From contig NC_033633.1 of NCBI RefSeq assembly GCF_001540865.1, forward strand, positions 9,439,031-9,503,030: DNA of 64,000 nucleotides, read 5' to 3'. The translations under genes and the position numbers were made by a program. Source of the stretch: Ananas comosus (Eukaryota; Streptophyta; Magnoliopsida; Poales; Bromeliaceae). Below are positions 44,101-54,784 of this stretch, one piece after another. The notes under the pieces are model-generated. The model saw only the letters and a program-made list of their open reading frames with translations, made no database searches and was not told the origin of the DNA. The number at the start of each line of letters is the position of its first letter. The first letter of the stretch is position 1.

Positions 44101-47045
44101 TGGGTTCAAATTTTAAATTAAAATTTTGATTTTGGATTTGTATGTCAAATTCAATATATATATTTTGAATTCTAATTTCAAATTCAAATTCAGATTTTGA
44201 ATTCAATTCAGATTTTGGACTTAGTTTTAAATTCAAATTCAGATTTTGAATTCAAATTTCAAATTCCATTTCAGATTTTGATTTTGAATTTCAGTTTTCA
44301 ATATCTAAATTTGAATTCTGTTTTAAATTCAAATTCAGATTTTGAATTCAAATTTCAAGATAAAAAATTTGGATTTTGAATTCAAATTTCTATTCAAATT
44401 CAGATTTTGAATTCAAAATTTCAAATTGAAATTCAGATTTTGAATTCAAATTCCGAATTGTATTTCAGATTTTGAATTGAAATTCTGAAATGTAATTCAG
44501 ATTTTGAATTCAAATTATAAATTCAAATTTAGATTTTGAATTCAGATTTGAAAATCAAATTCAGATTTCTAATTCAAGTATTAAATTCAAATATTTTCAT
44601 ATTTCTAATTCAAATTTCAAATTCATATTTAGAATATTTCTTGATTCCAAATATCAAATTTAAAATTCAAAATTTGATATCAAAATTCAAATTAATTTCA
44701 AAGTGAAATTCAAATTTTGAATTTGATTTTAAATTTCTACTTCAGTTTTAAATCAATATTGAAGCTTTAAATTCGAATTCAAAATTTAAATTTCAGATTT
44801 TAAATTGAAAATTAAAATTCAATTTTTAATAATTTAAATTTAAATTTTGAGTTCTAATTCATGCAAAATTAAAATTGTTTGAATTCAAATTTTAATTTTA
44901 TATTTTGACTTTAATTTAGAAGGTAAGTTTTGAATTCAAACTTAAAGTATCTCAATTCAAATTAAAAAGTAAAGTATGAATTCGATTATAGGTATAAATT
45001 TAAATTTTTATTAAATGATCCAATTGTATTTGTTGTTCCAGAACCACCAAATATTGGATAGGATCATAGGATTATCATTTGTCCAATCCAGCCCTAGTTC
45101 CAATCCTATTTGGTCCTCCTATGTTTCCTATCCAGTACAATTCTGGGTACCAAACATGCCTTTCGAGGAGATGAGAATTAACTCAGGCATGGCATAACAG
45201 TAGTTGATATCTTCATTTATTAAAAGACAGCTAGGCATTTTCTGCAGCAATGCGAGGTTCCAAGATAGCTTTCTTTCATCAATTTCATCTCATCAGAGGA
45301 ACTTGAAATATTGTCCTAGACTGCCAACTTAAGAAAGCTGAAGCTGTGAAAAACAACATTGATGTGATTTTCTTTCCAACTAGTGTGCCCCATTTATTAT
45401 ATTATGATTATTTACTGTATTATGTAACCTACAGTGGAAAAGGACTTTTTATTACTTGGTGTCAACCCCATAAGTTTTACAATCAAGTCAAATTGCAAAC
45501 AGAATTTTTAAACTACTACAGTTTGAACTGGATTCTTCCATAATTATCAATTTATCATATCTAATCTTATTCCCAAAAATCTCGAAAGAAAACTTCCCCA
45601 CTCAGTCTTTAGTTTGACTTCTGTTCATAGGATTCATTATCCTTTGCTAACATCATAAACCATTTTTGCCAATTATCCAAGGACTATCTGCATTTTGACC
45701 TTTTTTTTATTACTAAACAAATCAGTTACTTGATAACCACACATATATAAAGCTTTTTAAAAGTATCAATATTCCAGCAAGGCCAGAGCTGGTACCTGTA
45801 TATCGTACATGAAGTTCTATACATAATTTTGATGCTGTTGATATGGTTTTTTTTTTTTTTTTTTTAATTTGCTCTGCATGAATATATTCTCTCTTGTTCT
45901 TACGCACAGACATTTTTGTGATGATACATTTACAGTTCACTAGATCTGGCCATACTCAACAGCCTAGCAATGCAATCATGATCACCAGCACAATCACCGT
46001 TGTTCTTTTCAGCACCATGGTAAGATCCTTCTGCCTTCATAGCTCCATGCATGATCAAATGCCATTGGTTAACTATTTACTGAGCAAACACTCCTTTTTC
46101 ATTCTACAGCTACTAATGTTTTATAATCGCACTATTTGGTTGTTATTGGCTGCTAGTAGTGTCACAGAACAACTCCATTCACGGCTGTAAATGATATGAA
46201 TTCTAAATTGCTTACTTTAAAATGGTGCTTTGGTAGTTTTCATTCAATCCGGTGAACTTCATTGTTCCAATGAAGCACTAAGAGTGATTTGGTTATTTAA
46301 TGTGTCAAGTAATTTTCTTCAGCCACTATTCGTGAATATCGACTTCTACTATGAATAAATTTCTCAGGACAACTACAATTGACCTCCATTTAAACAAGAT
46401 AACTATTCTAGGTCTGTCAAGTATATATAGAGGCTAACTCAAGACTTACTCTTGTCATGAACTACTGCTTAGAGAATTCCTATACTGCGCGCAGCTCAGT
46501 TGAGAAAGATAATTTAGCTCCTAATATGGGCAGGAGAAACCCTCTTTATTATTATTATTACTTTTATTATTTTGCTGCTTTCATTATTTTGTCGTATATT
46601 TCCCTCCAGTACAATGAACATATTACCCACTTTGTAGATTTTGCTTTTTGTTTTTTTTTGGGGGGATGTTATAAATAGCCATCTGTAACGTATCTCTTTT
46701 TGGACCATATTTTAGGTTTTTGGGTTACTGACTAAGCCTCTCATAAGATTCTTGCTGCCTAGAAGACATCTGACCCGGGACCTCAGCATGAATTCAGATC
46801 CTCCGAGTCCGAAGTCATTCCTCGCCTCTCTTCTCGAGAACGAGCAGGGATCCGGGGAGGGAACAGGTCAAAATATCACTCGCCCAACAAGCCTCCGCAT
46901 GCTCCTCACTGCGCCGGCTCGATCGGTCCACCACTACTGGCGTAAGTTCGATGATGCCATCATGCGGCCGGTGTTCGGCGGCCGTGGCTTTGTTCCAGTC
47001 GTGCCCGGTTCCCCGACTGAAGCGACTTCCAATGCGTGGCACTGA
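35553..47045 (+). CDS. NHX: Vacuolar Na+(K+)/H+ antiporter, NHX class I, 14 exons
   Basis: Exons: 35553-35723, 35862-35980, 36716-36813, 38357-38416, 38522-38568, 38660-38854, 38979-39025, 39217-39283, 39404-39504, 39622-39723, 42438-42576, 42661-42723, 45936-46019, 46716-47045. All 13 introns are GT-AG and the phases join to 1623 nt, 540 residues. The protein exchanges Na+ or K+ for H+ across the tonoplast, supporting salt tolerance, K+ storage and vacuolar pH. Landmarks: N-terminal membrane segments with NLFVALLCACIVIGHLLEEN; amiloride-site motif LFFIYLLPPI at 83-92; ATDSV (Asp159); the transport-core pair Asn186-Asp187 in GEGVVNDATS; MRGAVSIALAYN at 391-402; and a hydrophilic tail ending FDDAIMRPVFGGRGFVP. 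Length and exon layout fit class I NHX. I infer it is functional because no residue or splice site is broken. The family number cannot be assigned from the window. Confidence 0.97.
36882..37986. mobile_element. Non-autonomous hAT-type transposon in NHX intron 3
   Basis: 1105 bp. The ends are CAAGGTTTAAAGTGC and GCACTTGAATCCTTG (inverted, 13 of 15 matching). They are flanked by a perfect 8-bp duplication, ATGGGCGC, at 36874-36881 and 37987-37994. Both ends are GC-rich (GGCACG/GTGCCG words) and the middle is AT-rich. No transposase is encoded; the GC-rich frames at the ends are by-products. Confidence 0.93.
39888..40146 (+). mobile_element. TRIM (miniature LTR retrotransposon) in NHX intron 10
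   Basis: 259 bp flanked by perfect 5-bp duplications AGAGG (39883-39887 and 40147-40151). Both terminal repeats start TGTTGAATATAAATATTAAA. The 3' copy (40067-40146) is about 80 bp; the 5' copy is shortened to about 49 bp. A degenerate tRNA-Met primer site (GCATCAGAAAAGG) follows the 5' repeat, then GAGTTCGAGTCTCG. A purine tract (GAGGGGAG) precedes the 3' repeat. It has no coding capacity. Confidence 0.88.
40303..41534 (-). mobile_element. Non-autonomous Helitron, minus strand, NHX intron 10
   Basis: On the minus strand the 3' end has a hairpin, CCGCG-AAG-CGCGG, then ACCCTGAACTAG with T following, the Helitron 3' signature. The 5' side (41534 leftward, TCATATAGGTTTATAGATAT then GTTTTACTG) resembles the copy at 62410-62500. 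The interior is AAATTTAAAATT low complexity (40370-41036), a (GA)n tract (41126-41167) and a GC-rich block (41170-41480). No replicase is coded. Confidence 0.65.
41487..41492. promoter_or_regulatory. G-box-like CACGTG motif 1
   Basis: GACACGTGGC context, the core recognised by plant bZIP and bHLH factors, inside the minus-strand Helitron. Function is not shown by the sequence. Confidence 0.4.
41553..41558. promoter_or_regulatory. G-box-like CACGTG motif 2
   Basis: GCCACGTGGC, a perfect 10-bp palindrome matching the best G-box/ABRE core, at the start of the first 160-bp repeat of the + strand Helitron. Confidence 0.45.
41785..41790. promoter_or_regulatory. G-box-like CACGTG motif 3
   Basis: GCCACGTGAC at the start of the second 160-bp repeat. 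It arose by duplication of motif 2 with one flanking change. Confidence 0.4.
42910..43615. mobile_element. Non-autonomous hAT-type transposon in NHX intron 12
   Basis: 706 bp. The ends are TAGAGATGTCCA and TGGACATCTCCA (11 of 12 inverted), flanked by GGGTTCAG (42902-42909) and GGGCTCAG (43616-43623), an 8-bp duplication with one mismatch. Terminal GGGTCGGG / CCGGGT words are repeated inside each end. No transposase is present. Confidence 0.9.
43676..45168. mobile_element. MITE-like element filled with a degenerate repeat, NHX intron 12
   Basis: The left end AAGGGTATGTTTGG and right end CCAAACATGCCTTT are inverted. Next to the ends are GGATTGGACT / AGTCCAATCC-type words. The centre (about 43910-45000) is a degenerate array of TTCAGATTTTGAATTCAAAT. 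The terminus resembles Harbinger/Tourist elements. The target duplication is unclear. Confidence 0.6.
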
Positions 47046-47774
47046 ATGCTAGAAATACACCAAAAGGATGTGAAAGATCAAACCGAGGTCTCGCAAAATT
47101 GTGCCCTACCTAAAAGTTATAGGGTTCACGGGGCTTTATGAAATCTTGGGCACACTTTGCGAGGTATCATATCGTGTTCTATTAGTTCATTTTTGCATTC
47201 GACTTCTGTATGCTAGTGCCTGTATGCTACTGCTGTAATGCAATGTGTATATGAGAATAGATACTCTGAACCGCACAGCTTGTAGATTACTTTTGTACGC
47301 GCATGCATACGTGTTAGTTAAAAGAGTGGTGTCTAGGGTTGTGCTACCAGATGCATTTTTCATAATTAGGATGTAATTTGTTGTATTTTGCTATCATCAG
47401 GGGCTGTACTATACAGATACTCAAGTTAATTGCCTATGTAAAAAAGCTGCTTTACGTCGACAAACTAGTTCACCGTGTTTTGTGTAATTCGAGCTTTCGG
47501 ATATTGTTGTAGCAGATCTGGAATTTGTACAATAGAAGCATGCTGCTGCTTCTGCAAACAATCTTTTGAAAGAGCACTTACTGCAGAAACTATGGCTAAG
47601 GTCTCAAATCTGCGAAGTTGTCGCTTCCGTCGGAGAATCGTGTCGTCTGTAGACTGCTTGTTGATTTTCTTGATTTTGATCTGCTGTCTATTTTATCTCT
47701 ACTTTCATTCTGTTGTATATTTTATGTAAAAATTATAAATCTGGCTAAGAATGTGATGGAGATTTAACTTAATT
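47046..47774 (+). other. NHX 3' UTR and downstream flank
   Basis: Non-coding, moderately T-rich sequence after the TGA. Several T/G-rich and AATG-type words could serve polyadenylation, but no single site stands out. The frame at 47475-47729 has no recognisable domain. Confidence 0.45.
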
Positions 47775-48350
47775 GGGATAATTTCCTGTGTGTCCCTCTA
47801 AAAGTGCGTATTTATATGGATGCCCATATAAAAGTTGAAATATCCTAAATGCTTCTCTAAATATAGAAAACTTTCAAAAATACCCTTTAAAATATATTTT
47901 TGTTAAAATCTGCGGTATCGATTTTATCCTTTCATAATTGCCCTTTTAAATGTTCTAATTATTAGAAATAATTTTAACTTTTGTAAATACCTCATAAATT
48001 TCAAAGTTTTATAAATTTAAAAGTTATTTAGTTATATTTTCACATTGATTTATGTAAGAATTATATATTCTTAAAGAATAATATTTCTATCTTATTCAAT
48101 ATTATTAAATATTTCTAAATTTTTTTAAAAGGGAGAGAGAAAATAATAAATAGCTGAAAATTTACAAAGTTTTATCATTAATTATAAAGCATAAAATTAT
48201 TTACTAGATTTGAAATTACAATAAAACCATTTAACATTGTTTACAAATTTTTTTTACAAAAAAATTCAGATTATCTGATAAATTTTATAATTAAGGTTGG
48301 CGAAGTGCAAATATATTAAATAACAAAGTGAATTGACTTTTATTGAGTTC

Positions 48351-48567
48351 GGCTGGGTTACTATCGATAGCATGAGTATTTGGTGCTATTAAGTTTTCTA
48401 CCGTTAGATTTACCTCTTTTATCATTTTCATCCGTTTGATTATACTATTAAACTAACCACCCACTCAACCCTAGAGGGCCCACATCATCCTAACTGCACA
48501 TCTTTTAATCCAAGGCCAGAAAACTTAATAGCACCAAGTCATTGGTGTTATGAATAGTATTCTAGTC
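48351..48567. mobile_element. MITE, GGCTGG...TACTAT family, copy 3
   Basis: Starts GGCTGGGTTACTATCGATAG and ends ATAGTATTCTAGTC (inverts to GACTAGAATACTAT). Same internal sequence as 32136-32341. It is nested inside the Mutator-like element. Confidence 0.85.
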
Positions 48568-48933
48568 TAGTTCTTTATTAAGATTTTAATAGTATTTAAA
48601 TTGAATATTTATATCTTTATCTAAATTAATTATTAGTGAGGGACAGCTTTGAAAGTTTATATATTGTACATTTCATCACACTAAAGTGCTCTTTCAAAAA
48701 ATTTTAAAAAATTCAGGATAAAATGAATATTTTCATTAATTCATGATAACCTATCTAAAATAGATGTTTGATTGAGTGACAGAAGTTAACGACGAGGACA
48801 TATTTATAAGATAGTAAATATTTGTAAGGATATTTGTGATATAATCAAATTTATAGGAATATTTATGATATTTTGAATGCTTAGAGGGGTATGAATGAAA
48901 TTAATCCTTCATTAGTAACGGTTGAAACATTTA

Positions 48934-49606
48934 GGGGCTGTTTGGTTTATGCATTTCCAACTGCATTGCAGTTGGAAATGCATGCATCTATTAATTTTTT
49001 GTTTGGTTTGGTACAGTTAGACCTAACTGCTGCAGTTGCATCTGCACGAGAAGGCCCAACTGCAGCAGTTGGTACTGCAGCCAAATTGGCCGTAGTACCA
49101 ACTGCAGCAGTTGAGCCGGAGTCGGCTCACCTATTAAACAAAAAACAAAGTATGATTTTTTTTTTCATACACTTCTTTTTTTTTTTTNGTAATATCTGTT
49201 AGGGTAAATAAATTTTTTTTATATGCTTCTTATTTTTCAGTTTGTTAGTTTAATAATATCTTAATTTTTATTTTGAAAAAAATTATAACATATTTACATT
49301 TAAAATTTATTAAATTCATATATAATTTTATAATATATAAATTATATATAGTATAAAAGTTTTAATTAATATTTAAAATATGATTACGTTATGCTCAGAA
49401 AAGGTAATCTCACTTTTCTATCTAAAAATTGATAGAATTTATAAAAACAAATCTTAACTGCAGACTACCAAACCGAAGAAATGTAACTGCAGCAGTTGCA
49501 ATTGTATAAAACCAAACAGACTAGGTGTAGATATAACTGCAGCATTTACAACTGCATATACTTTCAACTACACTGTTTTTATAACTACATTCAACCAAAT
49601 GGCCCC
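48934..49606. mobile_element. Tourist/Harbinger-like MITE
   Basis: The ends GGGGCTGTTTGGTT and AACCAAATGGCCCC are inverted with two mismatches. The 3-bp flanks are TTA and ATA. Many AACTGCAGCAGTTG-type palindromes lie inside. A single N is at 49187. It is nested inside the Mutator-like element. Confidence 0.75.
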
Positions 49607-49804
49607 ATAGAAAGGCAATTATAAAAAGAGTAAAATCAGTATATTGATTGTTGTTACTATAGATTTTAACAAAAATATGTTTTGAAAGGTATTTTTGAAA
49701 GTTTTCTATATTTAGAGGGGCATTTAAAATATTTTAATTTTTATAGGGGTATTTTTATAACAACGTGCTTTTAGAGGGGCATATAGGAAATTTTTCCTAA
49801 ATTA

Positions 49805-50740
49805 AAGATGAAATGTATGGTAGATCTACTAGGTTGCCTTATGCAAGTAATAATTTTTATAAGCAAAAAGTTCATGCTTTCATTTTGGTAGTATGAAAGT
49901 AAATATTTTTATTACTTTATGAACGTAGTAAATAATTTACCAAGCACATTACTTGGTTGGTCTGCGGGTTAAAAATTTAAATAAGTTAAATAAGTTTTAC
50001 CGTTAGATAATTGGTTAATTTTGTTATTCGAAATGTTTGTTAAAAAAATTTATTACAAGTGATTGTCAACAATCCATTTATTCTGTGGAACAAATTATTT
50101 TGGTCGTTAAAAGAAGTTGTTTATAAGGAATTAGGAAAAACTTTGTTTTTCGCTTTAATGAAATCATATTATATAATATAAATTAATTAAATGTGATATA
50201 TTATTTATTTAATTAAGTTTTATCAATTTAAATAATTAATATTTAATTATTTTATTTTATATTAAGTTTTATATACATTAAATTATTTTTTATATTATAT
50301 ATTTCTTTTAAAGTTGCATTGAAATTTATAGGATTATAAACTAACTAAAATTATAAGTATGTTGCTAGTAATATATTTATTCATTGCATATATTATGGAT
50401 AAATTACATAAAATAAATTATTACATAAAATAATTTTTAATATAAAATATAAAATAACTTAATATTGATGTAAATTAAATTGTTATATAAAATATTATAT
50501 TATAAATTGTTATATAAAATAATTTTATAAATAATTTTATATAAATTATGCTGATATAAATTAATTTTTTTATTTTTTAAACATATTTAGAACGTTATAA
50601 AATTCGTCTAAACAATGATTCTACTTTTATCCTCTTATTTTATTCACATTCGCTATATCTTCTGATAACATTTTTTTTAGGTGAGATATTTTTTGGATAA
50701 TGAAATAAGATAAAAAGAGGAGAATTTTTTTTTTAAGAAC
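49805..50740. repeat. Duplicated AT-rich unit, copy 1
   Basis: Contains GTAATAATTTTTATAAGCAAAA, TTACCAAGCACATTACTTGG and, from 50155, a 500-bp AT-rich block (ATTAATTAAATGTGATATAT onward). All recur in order in copy 2. No coding content. Confidence 0.75.
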
Positions 50741-50744
50741 GTGA

Positions 50745-52320
50745 CTTATTAGATGATGGATATTTAAATTGAAAATAAAATGTTGGGCTGATCAAGTAAG
50801 TTGCATTCTGTAAGCAATAATTTTTATAAGCAGAAAATTCATATACTACTTTAGTATTAAAATAATTTTTTTTATTGTTTTATCATGAAAATAGTAAATA
50901 ATTTATCAAGCACCTTACTTGGCGGTTCGAGTGTTAAAAATTTTTAAAAAACTTTACAAACAGGCAGTTATTTTATTTTTTGAAATGTTTCTGAAAAAAA
51001 CTTAGTACAAGCTAAGAAATCATAACAAGTCATAACAATAAGAGAAAAATTTATTTATGAGCATATTCAATTACATAAAATTTATGTTTAAAAAATACAA
51101 GAAGATGACAATGGTTGCAACTCATTTTTAAAATTTAAATAATTGCAACCCATTTTTAAAATTTAAAATTTGAAGTCTTCATTATAACTATTTGTAGGAA
51201 AAACTCTTTATTGTAATAGTTATATCATGCAGGATACATTGAAAACCAATTTTTGTGCATATAGGATGACAAGAGTCTAATTAAGAAAAAAATGATAAAT
51301 TTTATAGTAAAATAATGAATTAAATCTTTTTCTTTTTTTTACTCATCTGTAATAAATATTATTTGAAAAATGCTACTTCGATAAGACAAGTGAGTAAATT
51401 GAGACTTTTTAGGCTGCATTGGTGCAGAAAATTTTCTGATATTATCTCGATAAGACAAGTGAGTAAATCCAGACTTTTTAGGCTGCATGGAGGAAATTTC
51501 CTGAATAAGGAATATTCCCAACTTGTATCCAAATAGTGAAAAAATTAGACGGAAGAAACTATTTCAATAATTATTCTGGAGGATATTAGAAACAACTTTA
51601 TTTTTTTCTTTATTTTATTAGATTAGACAAATAGATATATAAATAAATATATTAATATAAATATTATCTTTATAATAATGTATTTTTACTTAAATCTTAT
51701 TATATATTATAAATTAATTAAATGTGATATATTATTTATTTTATTAAGTTTTATCAATTTATATATTAGTATTTCATTATTTTATTTTATATTAAGTATT
51801 ATATATATTATATTATTTTTTATGTATTATATATTTCTTTCCAATTTGTATTGAAATTTATAGTATTATAAACTAATTAAAATTATGAGTATATTGCTAG
51901 TATTATATTTTATTCATTACATATATTATGAATAAATTACGTAAAATAAATTGTTATATAAAATAAATTTTAATATAAAATAATTTAATATTTATATAAA
52001 TTAAATTGTTACATAAAATGTTATATTATAAACCGTTACATAAAATAATTTTTTAAATAATTTTATATAAACTATGCCGATATAAATTAATTTTTTATTT
52101 TTTTAAACATATTTAGAATGTAATAATATCCGTCTAAATAATTATTATGTTTCTATCCTCCATAACATTTATGTTTTCTTCAAATTGGCTATATTTTTTG
52201 ATGACATTGCTATTAAGGTAAAAATTTTCTTTTTTTTCTTTTATTTATGTTTTTTATTGGCTAAAAATATTTGTATGTTTGTTAGATTTAGGATGTTGGA
52301 ATAAGATAAAGTGAGGGGAA
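50745..52320. repeat. Duplicated AT-rich unit, copy 2, with a 0.67-kb insertion
   Basis: 50760-51015 matches the first part of copy 1 and 51690-52230 matches its second part. The stretch 51020-51690 has no counterpart in copy 1. Within it, 51379-51488 holds two copies of a 42-bp unit with GATAAGACAAGTGAGTAAAT and GACTTTTTAGGCTGCAT. No gene. Confidence 0.7.
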
Positions 52321-53856
52321 AAAATTTTTAGAACCACTTAAAGTTTACTCGCTTTATAATTCACTCTCTGAATACGGTGCACGATTCACCACCTGCACTA
52401 TAGTGTCATTGAAATCGAGTACAAAACCCTTATTTTCATTAATTTGTTAGACGTCTGGTATTTGTGTGACTGCACATGAGTCAAATTTTGAGTGAAATGA
52501 TCATAGTGTTGGTTCATTTCTTCAGCTAAGTAATTAACTTTACTAATGGAACATTTTGCCAATTTTACAGAAAAAAGGGATTTGTAGCAAATTGCAACAG
52601 AACCATTGTTTAATTGATAATTTGGAATACTTTGAAATTTGTTGGGTGAATTGCATGGGCAAAGTTTACATAGTTATGAAGCTTTGTCCCCTAGAATATG
52701 TCTAATGAGTCTTTTTGGCCATATTTTTGCTTTTACGTTTAGCTATAGTAATCTCTTATAAAGTGTTTGCAAACAGAAAATATTAAATCTTTTGCTGTAG
52801 TAAGGAATTGAAATGAGACTTTGAAGTCTAGAAGCAGAACCTGTCAATCAAAAGCTTCTAAATCTACCATAGAAAGAAACGTTTGCGTGTATTTTAATAT
52901 ACAGTTCTCCAAATAAAAAAAAAATCTCAAAAAGAGATTTTGCTAGAGTTTTATTTGAAGAAGCAGTATTATTTTTCTATATTAGAATATTTTTAAGAAC
53001 TCATTGCGACAAAAGCAGTCCCTGCAAATAGGAGCGAGAAAGCTTATTCTTGCTTCCTACTACAGCAAACAATTTGGGATATTTTATTAGTCAAATGCCT
53101 ATTATGCTTTTAGCAATAGAGAAGCTATTCTACAAATAGAGGCCTAATAGGAAAAGAGTCCTAATTTACTTGACTTTTGTACACAAAATCTTGACTAATC
53201 ACCAATGAATCAATACTAATTTTGTAGGCATGCGAAATCAGACAATATAGAAGACTAACATGAAATGATGTAAGGTATTTGGCCTATTTGTAATTTATGT
53301 TGGTCGCAAATGTTTTAGATCTTAACCAAATTGCTAGAAGTGTGATTATGCTTTTGAATATTTGTATTGATGTGATTAATTATTATGCATTTAATCATGA
53401 CTTATCAACAAACCATTAAAATTTATTATATCTAACCAAAAGCTATCCTATTATTTGTAAGCTGACTATACTAAACAACATGGTAGAAAGTACTGAAATT
53501 GATCTCAAATCTCATACATTTGAGAAATAAGAAAAGTGCTTTGTTCTTTTTTTATAAATTAACCATCATATGATATTTGAAGTATTGTGGCCTTTATATA
53601 TACAAAGGTTAATACAAAAGCTTTTTTGGGATACATACATTTTGGAAACCTCTATGACTAATAAATTAATATATTTCAGCTTAATCGCTTGAAACTTACA
53701 TGACTAATAAGTTAGGTAAAAATAGCTAATATAAATAATATTCCACATTTTTCTTTTATAGAATCATTTTCTTTTTTATGGGTTTCATTTACACATATAA
53801 GTATATAAAAACTGAAATACCTTACATTATTTTGTATGTTACTCAAACTTTGTGAC
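52321..53856. other. Unassigned AT-rich stretch with a possible fold-back
   Basis: I see no gene. TTTGCTGTAGTA at 52791-52802 is inverted at 53058-53069, with weaker pairing of the flanks (AAATATTAAATC / GGGATATTTTAT). This may be a 0.3-kb MITE. The rest is featureless. Confidence 0.35.
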
Positions 53857-53944
53857 ACCCCGCTTTTCAAGAAGTCACCAACCCTTAGACTACTCTAATC
53901 TTAGCACGCTTACCTCTCCTAACCTCTTGGGCCTAACCTGTCAC
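53857..53944 (-). repeat. LTR edge fragment
   Basis: TGTGACACCCCGCTTTTCAA, then TTAGCACGCTTACCTCTCCT. Same order of words as the LTR at 57902 onward (TGTGATGGCC...TAGCATGCTTAACTCTG). This is a terminal fragment of a related LTR. TGTCACGCCCCAATC follows at 53939. Confidence 0.5.
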
Positions 53945-53955
53945 GCCCCAATCAT

Positions 53956-54275
53956 TGTTAAGAAATATATAGTAAAAAAAAAATACAAAATAAAAAAAAG
54001 ATAAAAAAATTGCACCCCTAATAAATTCCCAACGCCTACACTTTCTTATTTATTTATTTAAATCTTTTCTTTTTTCTACCTTCTCTTAACTTTTTTTTTG
54101 TGTGCAACCTATGAAGTGTGTGCACTGGTTTGTTTTCCCGAAAAGTGAACAAAGGAAAAACGAAAAGATTTAAATAAATAAATAAGAAAGTGTAGGCGTT
54201 GGGAATTTATTAGGGGTGCAATTTTTTTACCTTTTTTTTATTTTGTATTTTTTTTTTACTATATATTCCTTAACA
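53956..54275. mobile_element. Fold-back MITE with 113-bp inverted repeats
   Basis: Left arm 53956-54068 (TGTTAAGAAATATATAGTAA ... AACGCCTACACTTTCTTATT). Right arm 54163-54275 is its near-perfect inverse (... AATAAGAAAGTGTAGGCGTT). The loop is about 95 bp. The arms are over 95% alike by eye, so it is young. No coding content. Confidence 0.88.
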
Positions 54276-54582
54276 GCGAGTAAAGAAATATATAGTACAA
54301 TAGATAACAGTTCTCAGAGATAAAAATGTTCATGCTTTCCGGGTACCCTCAGGTACCCAGTTAATTACGCAATTTTTAGTACATGCAGACCACCTCCGAT
54401 TAAACTGGTCATAAAAAAAAAACCCTCTTCTAAACAATAATATTAATATTTTTTTTTGTTAAACCGTAATAATAATAATAATAATAATAATAGTATGTGC
54501 CAATCAGGTGTGTATTATATACATTTATTTAACACCTATATATATATATATATATATNNNNNNNNNNNNNNNNNNNNNNNNN
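54276..54582. other. Low-complexity stretch ending in an assembly gap
   Basis: Contains a GGGTACCCTCAGGTACCC hairpin at about 54341-54358, an (AAT)n tract at 54466-54491, a (TA)n tract at 54537-54557 and a 25-N gap at 54558-54582. No gene. Confidence 0.8.
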
Positions 54583-54784
54583 GATCCCTCGGCACAGACG
54601 CCGCCGCTGCCTGTTGCGCCATCATCTCATGGAGCTGCCCGATCTGCTCCCCCTGAAGCCGCATAGCCCAGGCCAAAGCCGCTACTTGGGCTCGCAGCTC
54701 ACGCACGCCGTCCGACCCCGACTGCTCGGGCTCCTCCCGAGGCTCCGCCGGTGTGGACCTTGTAACTCTCCTTGGTGGTGCCAT
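54583..54784 (-). CDS. Ty3/gypsy gag N-terminus, partial (cut by the gap)
   Basis: A Met at 54784 opens MAPPRRVTRSTPAE, then an acidic/serine stretch and a coiled-coil-like part with LRAQVAALAWAMRLQGEQIG and MMAQQAAAAS, before the N gap. Arg-rich N-termini followed by such helices are usual in gag of plant chromovirus elements. It lies in the expected place downstream of the minus-strand primer site (55104-55115). An upstream in-frame Met (54808) is possible but less like the family start. The rest of the element is lost in the gap or absent. Confidence 0.75.

Larger units (their letters stand above)
47775..49797. mobile_element. Mutator-like non-autonomous element with about 150-bp inverted repeats
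   Basis: The left arm (47775-47930) begins GGGATAATTTCC and contains AATATAGAAAACTTTCAAAA. The right arm (49649-49797) is its inverse, ending GGAAATTTTTCC, with the same inner order including AGATTTTAACAAAAATAT. Long arms and the CCCCTCTAAA words fit plant Mutator-like elements. The flanks (AACTTAATT and TAAATTAAA) are only loosely alike. The interior carries two other MITEs and no transposase. Confidence 0.8.
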
